Shown: piece after piece, positions 6,553 to 12,907 of the stretch
Position numbering within the stretch: the stretch's first letter is position 1
How the letters are laid out: each line of letters begins with the position of its first letter
Assembly: GCA_031969915.1 (NCBI GenBank)
Contig: DALYJJ010000149.1
Span: forward strand, 1-14,188
DNA length: 14,188 bases
DNA from: DALYJJ01 sp031969915
GTDB taxonomy: Bacteria > Acidobacteriota > Terriglobia > Bryobacterales > Bryobacteraceae
Direction of reading: 5' to 3'
The notes under the pieces: generated by a model
The model's input: only the letters and a program-made list of their open reading frames with translations
Database searches by the model: none
Told to the model about the DNA's origin: nothing
Translations under genes and position numbers: made by a program

Positions 6553-8958
6553 CTAGCTCGTCCCGGACTTACCGGATTCGGCCATGGTCTGATACTCGTA
6601 ATACTTGCTGTAGTAATCCGCGCCGTAGCCGTGCGAGTGGTGCGCTCCGCTCTTGGGATCCCAATCGTTCAGAATCGTGCCCAGCAGCGGAATGCCGTCC
6701 TCGGCCATCCGGCGCAAGGCGATCATGGCGGCGTCGCGCTCGGTATGGCGGGAGCGCAGCACCACCACCGCGCCGTCGGCGAAGCGGCCCGCAAGACGCG
6801 CTTCGGGAAACTGCAGCACGGGCGGGCTGTCGAGCAGAACCATTGCGAAACGTTGCCGCAGCACCGCCAGCAACTCGCCCAAGCGCGGCGAATTGAAGAT
6901 CGAGTGAATGGTGCTCGCCGAGGCGGCTTTGGCCGCCAGGAGGCTGAGCCCTTCGAAGTCGGTCGCCTGCAGCAGCGGCTCAATCCTCTCCGCCGTGATC
7001 GGCGCGTCATCCATCACCAGGCTCGTCCAATCCACCTCGGGGATCGAGCCGAAGGTGTTGTGCAAGCTCGGCCGGCGCAGATCCATGTCGATCACCACCG
7101 TCCTCCGGTTCACCTCGGCCATGGCCACACCCAGGTTCGCGGCGATCGTGGTTTTTCCTTCCCCGGGGGACGGGCTGGTGACCAGAACCAGTCCGGGAGC
7201 GAGCGAACCCGGCCCGCTCCGGGTGAGCGAGGTCAACGTGAGCCGGAACGACTCGGCGACAATCGACGGCTTCCCCTTCCAGATCTCCAGGAACTCGAGC
7301 CTCGGATTCGAAGGTGGCGTCTCCGCGGCCGGCGCTGCAGTCCCGGTGCCGGTCAGGCTGAGCGGCTTGCTTTTCCGGCGGCGGACCCGGATGCGGAAGA
7401 ACTGCTTGCCGAACCGTTCCGGGGCGGCGTTCGACGGGATGACGCCGAGTTCCGGCACGTTGAGCAGCCGGCCCGAGTTGCCGGGAGCGGCGAACCGGCG
7501 CTCCTGGCGCTTGCGGTAGACGCGTTCATGCAGGAAAGCGCAGCCGTACCCTAACAAAAGGCCGAGCCCGAGGCCGCGCGCTAACTCCCGGAACAGGCTG
7601 GGGCTCATCTGGGTGTTGTTCGGCTTGGCGGTATCGATCACCCGCACGCTGCTCACCGGAATCGCCGAACCGATGGAAACCTGATTCGACTGCTGCAGCA
7701 GGGCGTTGAAGCTCTGCCGCAGGATGTCGACCTCGCGCTTCAGCGTGCCGTATTCGGCGGCCACGTTGGCCTGCCCGGTCACCGCCGAAGCCTGCCGGGA
7801 GTAGGCGGACGTGAGCATCTGCTCCCGCTTCAGGGCCGCTTCGTAGTCGTTCTTCAGCCGCTCGACGATGTTCACGCGCTCGCGCTCCAGGGATTGCTCC
7901 AACTCGTCGATCTGGGCCTGGATGCGTTGCACCTTATAGTGGCCAGGCATGAGCGTGGTGAGCAGGTCCGCGCGCTGCCGCTTGAGGGAGTCGAGCGCGC
8001 CCTGCTGCGTGCTCAATCCTCCCGCAATCTCGCCGGGCAGCGTCTCCACCGGCTTGCCCTTGGCTACGTTGAGGCGGTTCTCTTTGTTAATGCGGTCCGT
8101 TTGCGCGGCGGTCAGTTCCGCCTGCAACTGCCGGAGTTTGGAGTTGGCGAGCGTGTCCTCGCTGTTGACGAACACGTTGCCCGACTTCCGGACGAAGTCC
8201 TGCAACTTCTGTTCGGCCTGTTCGAGTTTGAACTTCGTCTCTTCCAGTTGGCCGGCGATCCACTGGGTGGTCCGTTGGACCGAGTTCGAGCGGAATTGCT
8301 GGTTCTGGTACACGTACTCGGCAGCCACCGCGTTGACCAGGTTGGCGGCGACTTCGGGGATCGTCGAACTGGCCGTGATCTGAATGATGCGAGTTCCCGG
8401 CACAATGCGCGGCATCACGCTGCGGGCCGCAATGAAGGTCGCCTCGCGCGTCGCCTCAAGCGGTTCGAGCGGGACAAACCCGAGCCGGCGCCGCAACGCG
8501 GCGAAGCGGCCCGCGGGCGCCGCGGCGGTGAGGGTCGATTCACGCTCCATGCGCTCGAGCGCGGCGGACAACAGGCTGTAGCTGCGCAGAATCGAGATCT
8601 GGGTCTGCGCATTCAGGTTTTGCGAAGAGAAAGACCCGGACAGAGGATCGAACGCGCCGAGGAAGTTCTCGTTGATCGGCTGGAGTTCGATGGTGGTGGC
8701 CGCCATGTACTGCGGGTCCTGCGGCAGGAACACCAGAAAGCCGACGCCCGTGCCGAGGAACCCGAGCGCCAGCACCCACCAGAAGCGGCGCTTCAGAATC
8801 GCCAGGTGAAACTGAACCCAGTTGGTGGCCGGCGCTTCCGGAGCGGGCTCGCTCGGGAAGGGGGTATAGAGGGCGGGTTGGGCGTTCCGGGGCAGTACGA
8901 TCGGCGTCAACGCCTGGGGGCGGTGGGACGTTCCGGAGTTGGGATCTTCTGGGTGCAA
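6553..8958 (-). CDS. Wzc-like fused polysaccharide co-polymerase and BY-type tyrosine kinase
   Basis: The protein is 801 aa. The only start that keeps the whole N-terminal domain is TTG at 8958; the next Met lies inside the Wzz domain. Order of parts: a proline-rich cytoplasmic leader; first membrane helix about 59-78; a Wzz periplasmic domain; a long coiled coil about 210-410 (many Q/E/L heptads); second membrane helix about 459-476; basic linker with PELGVIP; and a bacterial tyrosine kinase domain. That domain has Walker A GEGKTT with Lys602, Walker A' IDMDLRRPS (Asp624, Asp626) and Walker B LLDSPP (Asp710). The tail holds a tyrosine cluster (Tyr778, 782, 783, 786, 787, 789) of the kind autophosphorylated in Wzc. 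It would control chain length and export of the polysaccharide with the Wza-like protein upstream. In many proteobacterial exosortase loci the Wzz and kinase parts are separate; here they are fused. Confidence 0.93.
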   Translation of the reverse strand: MHPEDPNSGTSHRPQALTPIVLPRNAQPALYTPFPSEPAPEAPATNWVQFHLAILKRRFWWVLALGFLGTGVGFLVFLPQDPQYMAATTIELQPINENFLGAFDPLSGSFSSQNLNAQTQISILRSYSLLSAALERMERESTLTAAAPAGRFAALRRRLGFVPLEPLEATREATFIAARSVMPRIVPGTRIIQITASSTIPEVAANLVNAVAAEYVYQNQQFRSNSVQRTTQWIAGQLEETKFKLEQAEQKLQDFVRKSGNVFVNSEDTLANSKLRQLQAELTAAQTDRINKENRLNVAKGKPVETLPGEIAGGLSTQQGALDSLKRQRADLLTTLMPGHYKVQRIQAQIDELEQSLERERVNIVERLKNDYEAALKREQMLTSAYSRQASAVTGQANVAAEYGTLKREVDILRQSFNALLQQSNQVSIGSAIPVSSVRVIDTAKPNNTQMSPSLFRELARGLGLGLLLGYGCAFLHERVYRKRQERRFAAPGNSGRLLNVPELGVIPSNAAPERFGKQFFRIRVRRRKSKPLSLTGTGTAAPAAETPPSNPRLEFLEIWKGKPSIVAESFRLTLTSLTRSGPGSLAPGLVLVTSPSPGEGKTTIAANLGVAMAEVNRRTVVIDMDLRRPSLHNTFGSIPEVDWTSLVMDDAPITAERIEPLLQATDFEGLSLLAAKAASASTIHSIFNSPRLGELLAVLRQRFAMVLLDSPPVLQFPEARLAGRFADGAVVVLRSRHTERDAAMIALRRMAEDGIPLLGTILNDWDPKSGAHHSHGYGADYYSKYYEYQTMAESGKSGTS

Positions 8959-8962
8959 CTTG

Positions 8963-8992
8963 GTTTACCTAAGGGCCGTTTACCTGAGGGCC
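8963..8992. repeat. Two 15-bp tandem direct repeats at the wza-wzc-like junction
   Basis: The plus strand reads GTTTACCTAAGGGCC at 8963-8977 and GTTTACCTGAGGGCC at 8978-8992, adjacent copies with one mismatch. The right copy contains the stop codon region of the SLBB gene. The left copy fills most of the spacer before the TTG start of the kinase gene and supplies its only purine-rich stretch (TTAGG on the minus strand). A slippage duplication is the simplest origin. Confidence 0.75.
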
Positions 8993-10014
8993 GCGAAGAC
9001 GAGAGCCGTGATCACGCCGCTCGCCGAAGTGATGATGATGTTGGGCAACGCTTGCCGGGCCGCGCTCGCGGTGACTCCCTTCCGGGGCACGAACAGCGTG
9101 TCGGCGGGCATCAGCGGGAAGTCCGGCCGCTTTCCCGCGAGGACCTGATCGAGGTTGATCGGGATCTCGGCCCTCCGCGCGCTGTTGAGGATGGGGCGTA
9201 ACACCACGGCCTTCTTCGGCACCGCGTCGGGCATGAAACCGCCTGACAAAGCGAGCGCCTGGAGCACAGAGATGCTCTCCCGCTCGCCCGGCTCGAGCGC
9301 GCCCACGCGCTGCACGGCGCCGTTGATGTAAATGGACTCGGCTCGGGCCACCGAGATCACGTCAAACGGCTGCAAGACGATGTCCTCGGCCGGATTCACG
9401 TTCTCCTGCAGGCTGCCCATGCTGATCTCGACCACGCTCACCTTAGCCTCGGCGTTCACTTCCACGTTCGGGAGGGGAATCGCACCGTACTCGGCGCGCC
9501 GCGTCACCCGGATCCGTCGGCTGGCGTTCGCTTGGAGACCGCCGATGGTGGTGAGCATATCCACCACCGTCCGCCGGCCCTGGAGCGGGTAAATGCCGGG
9601 CGACCGGAAGGCGCCCACGAAGAACACCGGTTCGGCCCGGAACTGAACCACCGTCACGATGACCTGCGGCACCCTGACGAAACTCTTGAGCCTCGCCACC
9701 AGGTCCGCTTCGAACTGCTCCACGCTGAGACCGCCCGCCCGCACCCGGCCCAACAGGGGCAGGTTAATGAATCCATCCGCGTCGATACGGTAGGGCCGCT
9801 CGCCGAACTCCTCCACTTCCGTGGCCCGGATCACCACCTGGTCATTCGGTCCCAGGACATAGTTCGGCCGGAGGGCCGCGGCGGCGCCCGGCAAGGCGGA
9901 CTCCGCACCCGGTTGCTGGGGCTCCCGGGCGGGCGGCTGGGGGGCCACCTGTGCCATCGAGCCCGCGGCACACGCCGCCAGAGCCAGGATTGCGAAGCTA
10001 ACGCGGTTCCGCAT
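8980..10014 (-). CDS. Wza-like polysaccharide export protein (Poly_export/SLBB)
   Basis: The protein is 344 aa from an ATG at 10014 with AGGTGA 3 nt upstream. The N-terminus is an export signal: MRNR, a hydrophobic stretch, then either signal peptidase I cleavage after Ala21 (SMA|Q) or a lipoprotein site at Cys15 (LAAC). Wza is a lipoprotein, but a 14-residue lipoprotein signal would be short. A Pro-rich linker leads to a Poly_export domain (about 50-125, YVLGPNDQVVI and YRIDADGFINLPLLGRV). Two SLBB-like domains follow: the first about 128-200 (FFVGAFRSPGIYPLQG), the second about 225-320 (IYINGAVQRVGALEP, LSGGF). A hydrophobic C-terminal helix (ITSASGVITALVFAALR) could be the membrane-spanning segment, as in Wza. 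It would form the periplasm-to-outer-membrane conduit with the Wzc-like protein. It overlaps the regulator gene by 17 nt. Confidence 0.92.
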   Translation of the reverse strand: MRNRVSFAILALAACAAGSMAQVAPQPPAREPQQPGAESALPGAAAALRPNYVLGPNDQVVIRATEVEEFGERPYRIDADGFINLPLLGRVRAGGLSVEQFEADLVARLKSFVRVPQVIVTVVQFRAEPVFFVGAFRSPGIYPLQGRRTVVDMLTTIGGLQANASRRIRVTRRAEYGAIPLPNVEVNAEAKVSVVEISMGSLQENVNPAEDIVLQPFDVISVARAESIYINGAVQRVGALEPGERESISVLQALALSGGFMPDAVPKKAVVLRPILNSARRAEIPINLDQVLAGKRPDFPLMPADTLFVPRKGVTASAARQALPNIIITSASGVITALVFAALR

Positions 10015-10333
10015 GGTTCACCTGCTTGTTTCCATTGTCCCCAGTTTCGGGCTCGCCGTTGCCCGGTGTGCGCAGACTCCCGATCAGGCCCGTGAGCTGT
10101 TCCAGGTTTTGATTCAGTGTTCGAATCATGTCGTCCATCGTCCGCAAACGAATCGCCAGGGGGGAATCGTCCGCCGAGGGCCGCTGCTCTTCGATCATTT
10201 TCTGCAAGGCGTGCCGGGCGAGGTCAGAGATGCTGCGCGCCCCCGTGGCGTGGCATGCGCTGTTGATCTTCTCGAACTCGTCCTCCGAAAGCCGAAAGTA
10301 AACCAACCGGTTCCGGGGTCGCAAAACGGCCAT
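9998..10333 (-). CDS. Ribbon-helix-helix (CopG/Arc-like) DNA-binding protein with coiled-coil tail
   Basis: The protein is 111 aa from an ATG at 10333, with GGAG 8 nt upstream. Residues 9-16 (RLVYFRLS) fit the DNA-contacting beta strand. The next parts are helix A (EDEFEKINSACHAT, about 17-30) and helix B (SISDLARHALQKMIEEQ, about 34-50). Residues 57-89 (LAIRLRTMDDMIRTLNQNLEQLTGLIG) are rich in spaced Leu/Ile/Met and probably form a coiled coil for oligomerisation. The last 20 residues are polar and disordered, and overlap the export gene. RHH proteins bind short inverted or direct repeats as dimers of dimers and often control their own operon. As first gene of the polysaccharide operon it is a candidate regulator of that operon. 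A plasmid-type antitoxin is less likely because no toxin gene is adjacent. The target is unproven. Confidence 0.8.
   Translation of the reverse strand: MAVLRPRNRLVYFRLSEDEFEKINSACHATGARSISDLARHALQKMIEEQRPSADDSPLAIRLRTMDDMIRTLNQNLEQLTGLIGSLRTPGNGEPETGDNGNKQVNHAEPR
10018..10023 (-). promoter_or_regulatory. Ribosome binding site of the export protein, inside the regulator gene
   Basis: The minus strand reads AGGTGA 3 nt before the ATG at 10014. It lies within the last codons of the ribbon-helix-helix gene, so translation of the two is probably coupled. Confidence 0.7.
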
Positions 10334-10539
10334 GGCATTTACTCCGAGGGAGGGGTGGTGGAGGGGATTGAGCGGAGTGTGCCGCTCGGAAGGGCCTCTG
10401 GGAGCGCCATTACCATAGGCTCCCGCCCTTTCAGTCCCGTCGGAGCACCTCCCAAACCGCCGGCCCCCAAGCGAGACTGCCTATCTATGGTGAGGCCAAT
10501 CAATGACGATTGTCAACGCCCTTCGGCCCGATGATGGTA

Positions 10540-10556
10540 CCTCTAGTACCTAGAGG
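10540..10556. promoter_or_regulatory. Perfect palindrome, candidate operator
   Basis: CCTCTAG-TAC-CTAGAGG has two perfect 7-bp arms around a 3-bp centre. Overlapping it, TACCT occurs at 10538 and 10547, and again at 10569, two helical turns on. A partial inverse copy (GTACTAGG) is at 10643-10650. The palindrome is centred about 35 bp upstream of a leftward TTGACA, a position suited to a regulator. The binding protein is unknown; the adjacent RHH protein is one candidate. Confidence 0.45.
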
Positions 10557-10577
10557 GCTGGAGTGAAATACCTTAGA

Positions 10578-10602
10578 CCCACCACGCCGGGGTGTCGGTG
10601 GG
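10578..10602. other. GC-rich hairpin in the divergent region
   Basis: CCCACC (10578-10583) pairs with GGTGGG (10597-10602). The interior ACGC/GTGT can extend the stem by four pairs, including one G-T, with one bulged C. No T-run follows on either side, so it is not a usual intrinsic terminator. It may be an operator-like inverted repeat or chance in GC-rich DNA. Confidence 0.3.
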
Positions 10603-10681
10603 GCTCCTCGAGGCTGTCAAATTGAGTGAGGATTGGCGAACAGTACTAGGACTAAACAGGGTGGACCCGTACCCAGAAGCG

Positions 10682-10712
10682 TTGACACTCGAGCGGCGTT
10701 TGGCCGCATAAT
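10682..10712 (+). promoter_or_regulatory. Sigma70-like promoter for the PEP-CTERM gene
   Basis: A perfect TTGACA at 10682-10687 and CATAAT at 10707-10712 (5 of 6) are spaced by 19 bp, which is long but within the observed range. They lie about 50 bp before the TTG start at 10761, which would give a 5' leader of roughly 40 nt. Confidence 0.5.
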
Positions 10713-10750
10713 CGACAGTGCAAGCAGCAGTGGTCCGCTAGAACCTTATC

Positions 10751-10755
10751 GGAGG
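10751..10755 (+). promoter_or_regulatory. Strong Shine-Dalgarno that fixes a TTG start
   Basis: GGAGG followed by 5 nt (GAAGT) precedes TTG at 10761. The frame from there begins with a good signal peptide. The in-frame ATG at 10782 would cut the signal peptide, so the TTG start is preferred. Confidence 0.8.
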
Positions 10756-10760
10756 GAAGT

Positions 10761-11507
10761 TTGAAGACAACACTAAAATTGATGGTTTTTCTCGCACTAG
10801 CCACGTCGGCCTTCGCCGGGCTAGTGAATCTGAACGTTCAGTCGCAAGCCTGGCCTGTTGAAGGCGGCGGCATGTACAAAGGGTCGGTCAACGGGGGTCC
10901 GCCGATCGATCTGTTCTGCGTTGACGGCCAGTTGACCATTAAACCGCCTGACACCTATCCGGCCTTCGTCGAAGGCGAGACTTCGTTCGGCAACGGCATC
11001 TACGACATTCGCTACGAGAACCACGACGGCACCGGCGGAAAGCAGTTCCGGCGCGTGGTCGACGGCAGCCAAACCAACGCCCAGTTCCGGTATCGGATGG
11101 CGGCTTGGCTCGTCACGAATTATGTTTCGCCCGGCAGCGCTGCGACGGTCAACCTGCCGCAGAACCGTGCGATTCAGACGGCAATCTGGAATGCTTTGGA
11201 CACCTTGGACGTGAACCCGCCCAACTTCAGCTTGGTTGACTTCGGTGGCGGCCCCACCGGGCAGACCGCCTTCTGGTTCGCTGCGGCGGAAACGTACGTG
11301 AAGAACAACCCGAACGCCGCTCTCTGGAGCGCCTACCGCATCTTCAGCGGCGCCGTGGTGAACGGTCAGTTGAGCGATTACGGGAGTGCCCGCCAGACGT
11401 TCATCGCCGTTCCGGAACCCAGCTTCTACGCTCTGTTGGGCGTCGGCCTCCTGGGCATCGGCTTCGCCGCTGCCAACCGCCGCCGCAAGAGCGTCGCCAA
11501 CAGTTAA
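10761..11507 (+). CDS. Secreted PEP-CTERM sorting-domain protein
   Basis: The protein is 248 aa from a TTG start with a strong ribosome site. Residues 1-19 (MKTTLKLMVFLALATSAFA) are a Sec signal peptide with likely cleavage after Ala19. The C-terminus has the tripartite PEP-CTERM signal: Pro218-Glu219-Pro220 in AVPEPSFYALL, a hydrophobic helix about 222-238 and a basic tail RRRK (240-243). Such proteins are cut and anchored or released by an exosortase, usually in Gram-negative bacteria that make exopolysaccharide. The mature domain (20-215) is unrecognised. It has one Cys (Cys53 in DLFCVDGQL), many Gly/Asn/Tyr residues, and a helical segment QNRAIQTAIWNALDTLD that resembles a motif common in this class of surface proteins. 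It is divergent from the polysaccharide operon and ends at a strong terminator, so it is probably a single-gene transcript. The function is likely biofilm- or surface-linked, by inference. Confidence 0.9.
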   Translation: MKTTLKLMVFLALATSAFAGLVNLNVQSQAWPVEGGGMYKGSVNGGPPIDLFCVDGQLTIKPPDTYPAFVEGETSFGNGIYDIRYENHDGTGGKQFRRVVDGSQTNAQFRYRMAAWLVTNYVSPGSAATVNLPQNRAIQTAIWNALDTLDVNPPNFSLVDFGGGPTGQTAFWFAAAETYVKNNPNAALWSAYRIFSGAVVNGQLSDYGSARQTFIAVPEPSFYALLGVGLLGIGFAAANRRRKSVANS

Positions 11508-11543
11508 GCCCCGTAAGCTCAGTACTGTAGCGGACCGTCACAT

Positions 11544-11577
11544 ACCGGCGAATCCCGAAAGGGGTTCGCCGGTTTTT
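11544..11577 (+). terminator. Rho-independent terminator after the PEP-CTERM gene
   Basis: The arms ACCGGCGAATCCC (11544-11556) and GGGGTTCGCCGGT (11561-11573) form a 13-bp stem with one T-G wobble and a GAAA tetraloop. A T-run (11573-11577) follows. There is no T-run on the minus side, so it acts rightward only. It begins 37 nt after the PEP-CTERM stop. Confidence 0.95.
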
Positions 11578-11626
11578 CCGTTCTAAGGCATGCGTGCAGC
11601 CCCCCGAGTCTGCTAAACCAGGAAGG

Positions 11627-12904
11627 ATGCGCATCGCACGGCTGGCGTTTGGCAGGGATGGTCTGGACCTGGATCTTCCGGACGGGTTCCGTGTGGAGGT
11701 CCTGGAGGCGAGGTCAGCCTCGGCGTTGGCCGATCCCCGAGGCGCGCTCGAACAGGCGCTGGACGCACCGATCGCCGCAGCGCCCCTCGCCGAGTTGGCC
11801 TCCGGCAAACGCAGTGCCTCGATTTCGGTCTGCGATATCACCCGCCCGGCCCCCAACCGCTTTGTTCTGCCTTCAGTGCTTCGCCGACTGGAAGCGGCGG
11901 GCGTTCCCCGCGACGGCATCCGGATCCTGATCGCCACCGGCCTTCACCGCCCCGCCACGGAAGCCGAAATCCGCGAGATCGCCGGCCCGGAGATCGCGGC
12001 CACCTACACCGTCCTGAACCACCATGCGCGGAACCGCGAAGAGCACCGCTTTCTGGGCGAGACGGCGGCTGGAACGCCGGTCTGGATCGATGAGCGCTTC
12101 GTCTCGGCGGATCTGCGCCTCAGCCTTGGCTTTATCGAACCGCACCTGATGCTCGGCTACTCCGGCGGCCGGAAGCTGGTGGCGCCGGGGCTTGCCGCCC
12201 AGGAAACCATCAAGGTTCTGCACAGCCCGAGGTTCATGCGCGAACCGAAAGCGGTGGAGGGTTCGATCGAAGACAATCCGCTGCACCGGGAGTTGCTCGA
12301 GATCGCCCGCCTGGCCGGGCAAAGCTTCATTGTCGACGTCGCCCTGGCCCATGATCGTTCCATCGCCGGCGTGTTCGCCGGCCACCCCGAGGAGGCGCAC
12401 CGGGCGGGCGTGCGCTTTGTCTCTGCCGCCCTTCTGCAGACTCTGCCGGAGCCCGCGGACCTGGTCATCACCACCGGCGCCGGCTACCCTCTCGACCTCA
12501 CGTTCTACCAGTGCATCAAAGGCGTGACGGCCGCCGCGCGGCTGGTGAAGCCGGGCGGCCGGATTCTGCTGGCGGCCGAATGCGCCGAGGGCAGCGGCGG
12601 CGCGGAGTTCTCAGCGCTGATCGGCCGGCACGCCACGCCGGACGAGTACCTGGAAGCGATCCGCGGCACGGACGTCATCGTCGACCAGTGGCAGTTGGAG
12701 AAACTGGCCCTGGTGGCCCGCCAGGCGGAGATGCACTGGTACGTTCCCGGGCTGCCCGCCTCCTATGCTCGGGGCGTCTGGGGGACGGTCCACGCCACCT
12801 TCGCGGAGGCCGTGCGCGGGGCGACGGCGGGCCTGCGGCCGGGCGCGCTGATCGCGGCGATCCCGCATGGCCCCTACGTGCTCGCGCGGGCGCAGGCGGC
12901 CTGA
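11627..12904 (+). CDS. larA: LarA-family nickel-pincer racemase-like enzyme (DUF2088)
   Basis: The protein is 425 aa from ATG at 11627, matching the roughly 424 aa of Lactiplantibacillus LarA. A GTG at 11594 would add 11 residues, but MRIARLAFGRDGLDLDLPDG aligns with the family N-terminus. The ribosome site (AGGAAGG) is very close to the ATG, so the start is not certain. LarA racemises lactate with a nickel pincer nucleotide bound to Lys184 and His200; His108 and His174 are acid/base. Here the equivalents are Asp70 and Arg73 (DITRP), His107 (ATGLHR), His173 (EPHLMLGYSGGRK), Lys183, His199 (VLH) and Lys298 (YQCIKG). The spacings between His107, His173, Lys183 and His199 are identical to LarA. 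The cofactor is therefore very likely bound. The substrate may be lactate or another 2-hydroxy acid. Genes for cofactor synthesis (larB, larC, larE) are not in the window. The ECF sigma gene follows after 3 nt. Confidence 0.88.
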   Translation: MRIARLAFGRDGLDLDLPDGFRVEVLEARSASALADPRGALEQALDAPIAAAPLAELASGKRSASISVCDITRPAPNRFVLPSVLRRLEAAGVPRDGIRILIATGLHRPATEAEIREIAGPEIAATYTVLNHHARNREEHRFLGETAAGTPVWIDERFVSADLRLSLGFIEPHLMLGYSGGRKLVAPGLAAQETIKVLHSPRFMREPKAVEGSIEDNPLHRELLEIARLAGQSFIVDVALAHDRSIAGVFAGHPEEAHRAGVRFVSAALLQTLPEPADLVITTGAGYPLDLTFYQCIKGVTAAARLVKPGGRILLAAECAEGSGGAEFSALIGRHATPDEYLEAIRGTDVIVDQWQLEKLALVARQAEMHWYVPGLPASYARGVWGTVHATFAEAVRGATAGLRPGALIAAIPHGPYVLARAQAA

Positions 12905-12907
12905 CCG

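Larger units (their letters stand above)
10334..10760. other. 427-bp divergent intergenic region, probable control region
   Basis: No convincing ORF lies here on either strand. It separates the leftward polysaccharide operon from the rightward PEP-CTERM gene, so it should hold both promoters. Visible are a rightward TTGACA/CATAAT pair, a leftward TTGACA at 10516-10511 without a good -10 box at normal spacing, a 17-bp palindrome with related words, and a GC-rich hairpin. The leftward mRNA would have a leader of 150 nt or more before the regulator start. Confidence 0.6.

Noticed and set aside
4736..6556. A 606-codon open frame on the plus strand opposite the asparagine-synthase-like gene
   Set aside because: Its translation is rich in Arg, Gly, Pro and His with no motif or hydrophobic core. 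The minus-strand frame has clear catalytic motifs. Long antisense frames are expected in GC-rich codon usage.
7894..9201. A 435-codon plus-strand frame opposite the Wzc-like and SLBB genes
   Set aside because: It crosses two well-supported genes, has low-complexity Arg/Gly/Glu composition and no recognisable domain.
10250..10270. A sigma54-like TGGCATGCGCTGTTG string
   Set aside because: The GG/GC spacing does not fit the -24/-12 consensus, and it lies inside the RHH coding sequence.
10478..10516. Leftward TTGACA (10516-10511) with CATAGATAGG as a promoter for the polysaccharide operon
   Set aside because: The nearest -10-like box is more than 21 bp away, and the hexamer at normal spacing (CACCAT) is poor, so it is kept only as a remark in the intergenic entry.
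10013..10534. A 173-codon plus-strand frame over the regulator gene and divergent region
   Set aside because: It lacks a ribosome site and domain features and overlaps the RHH gene, whose fold is clear.
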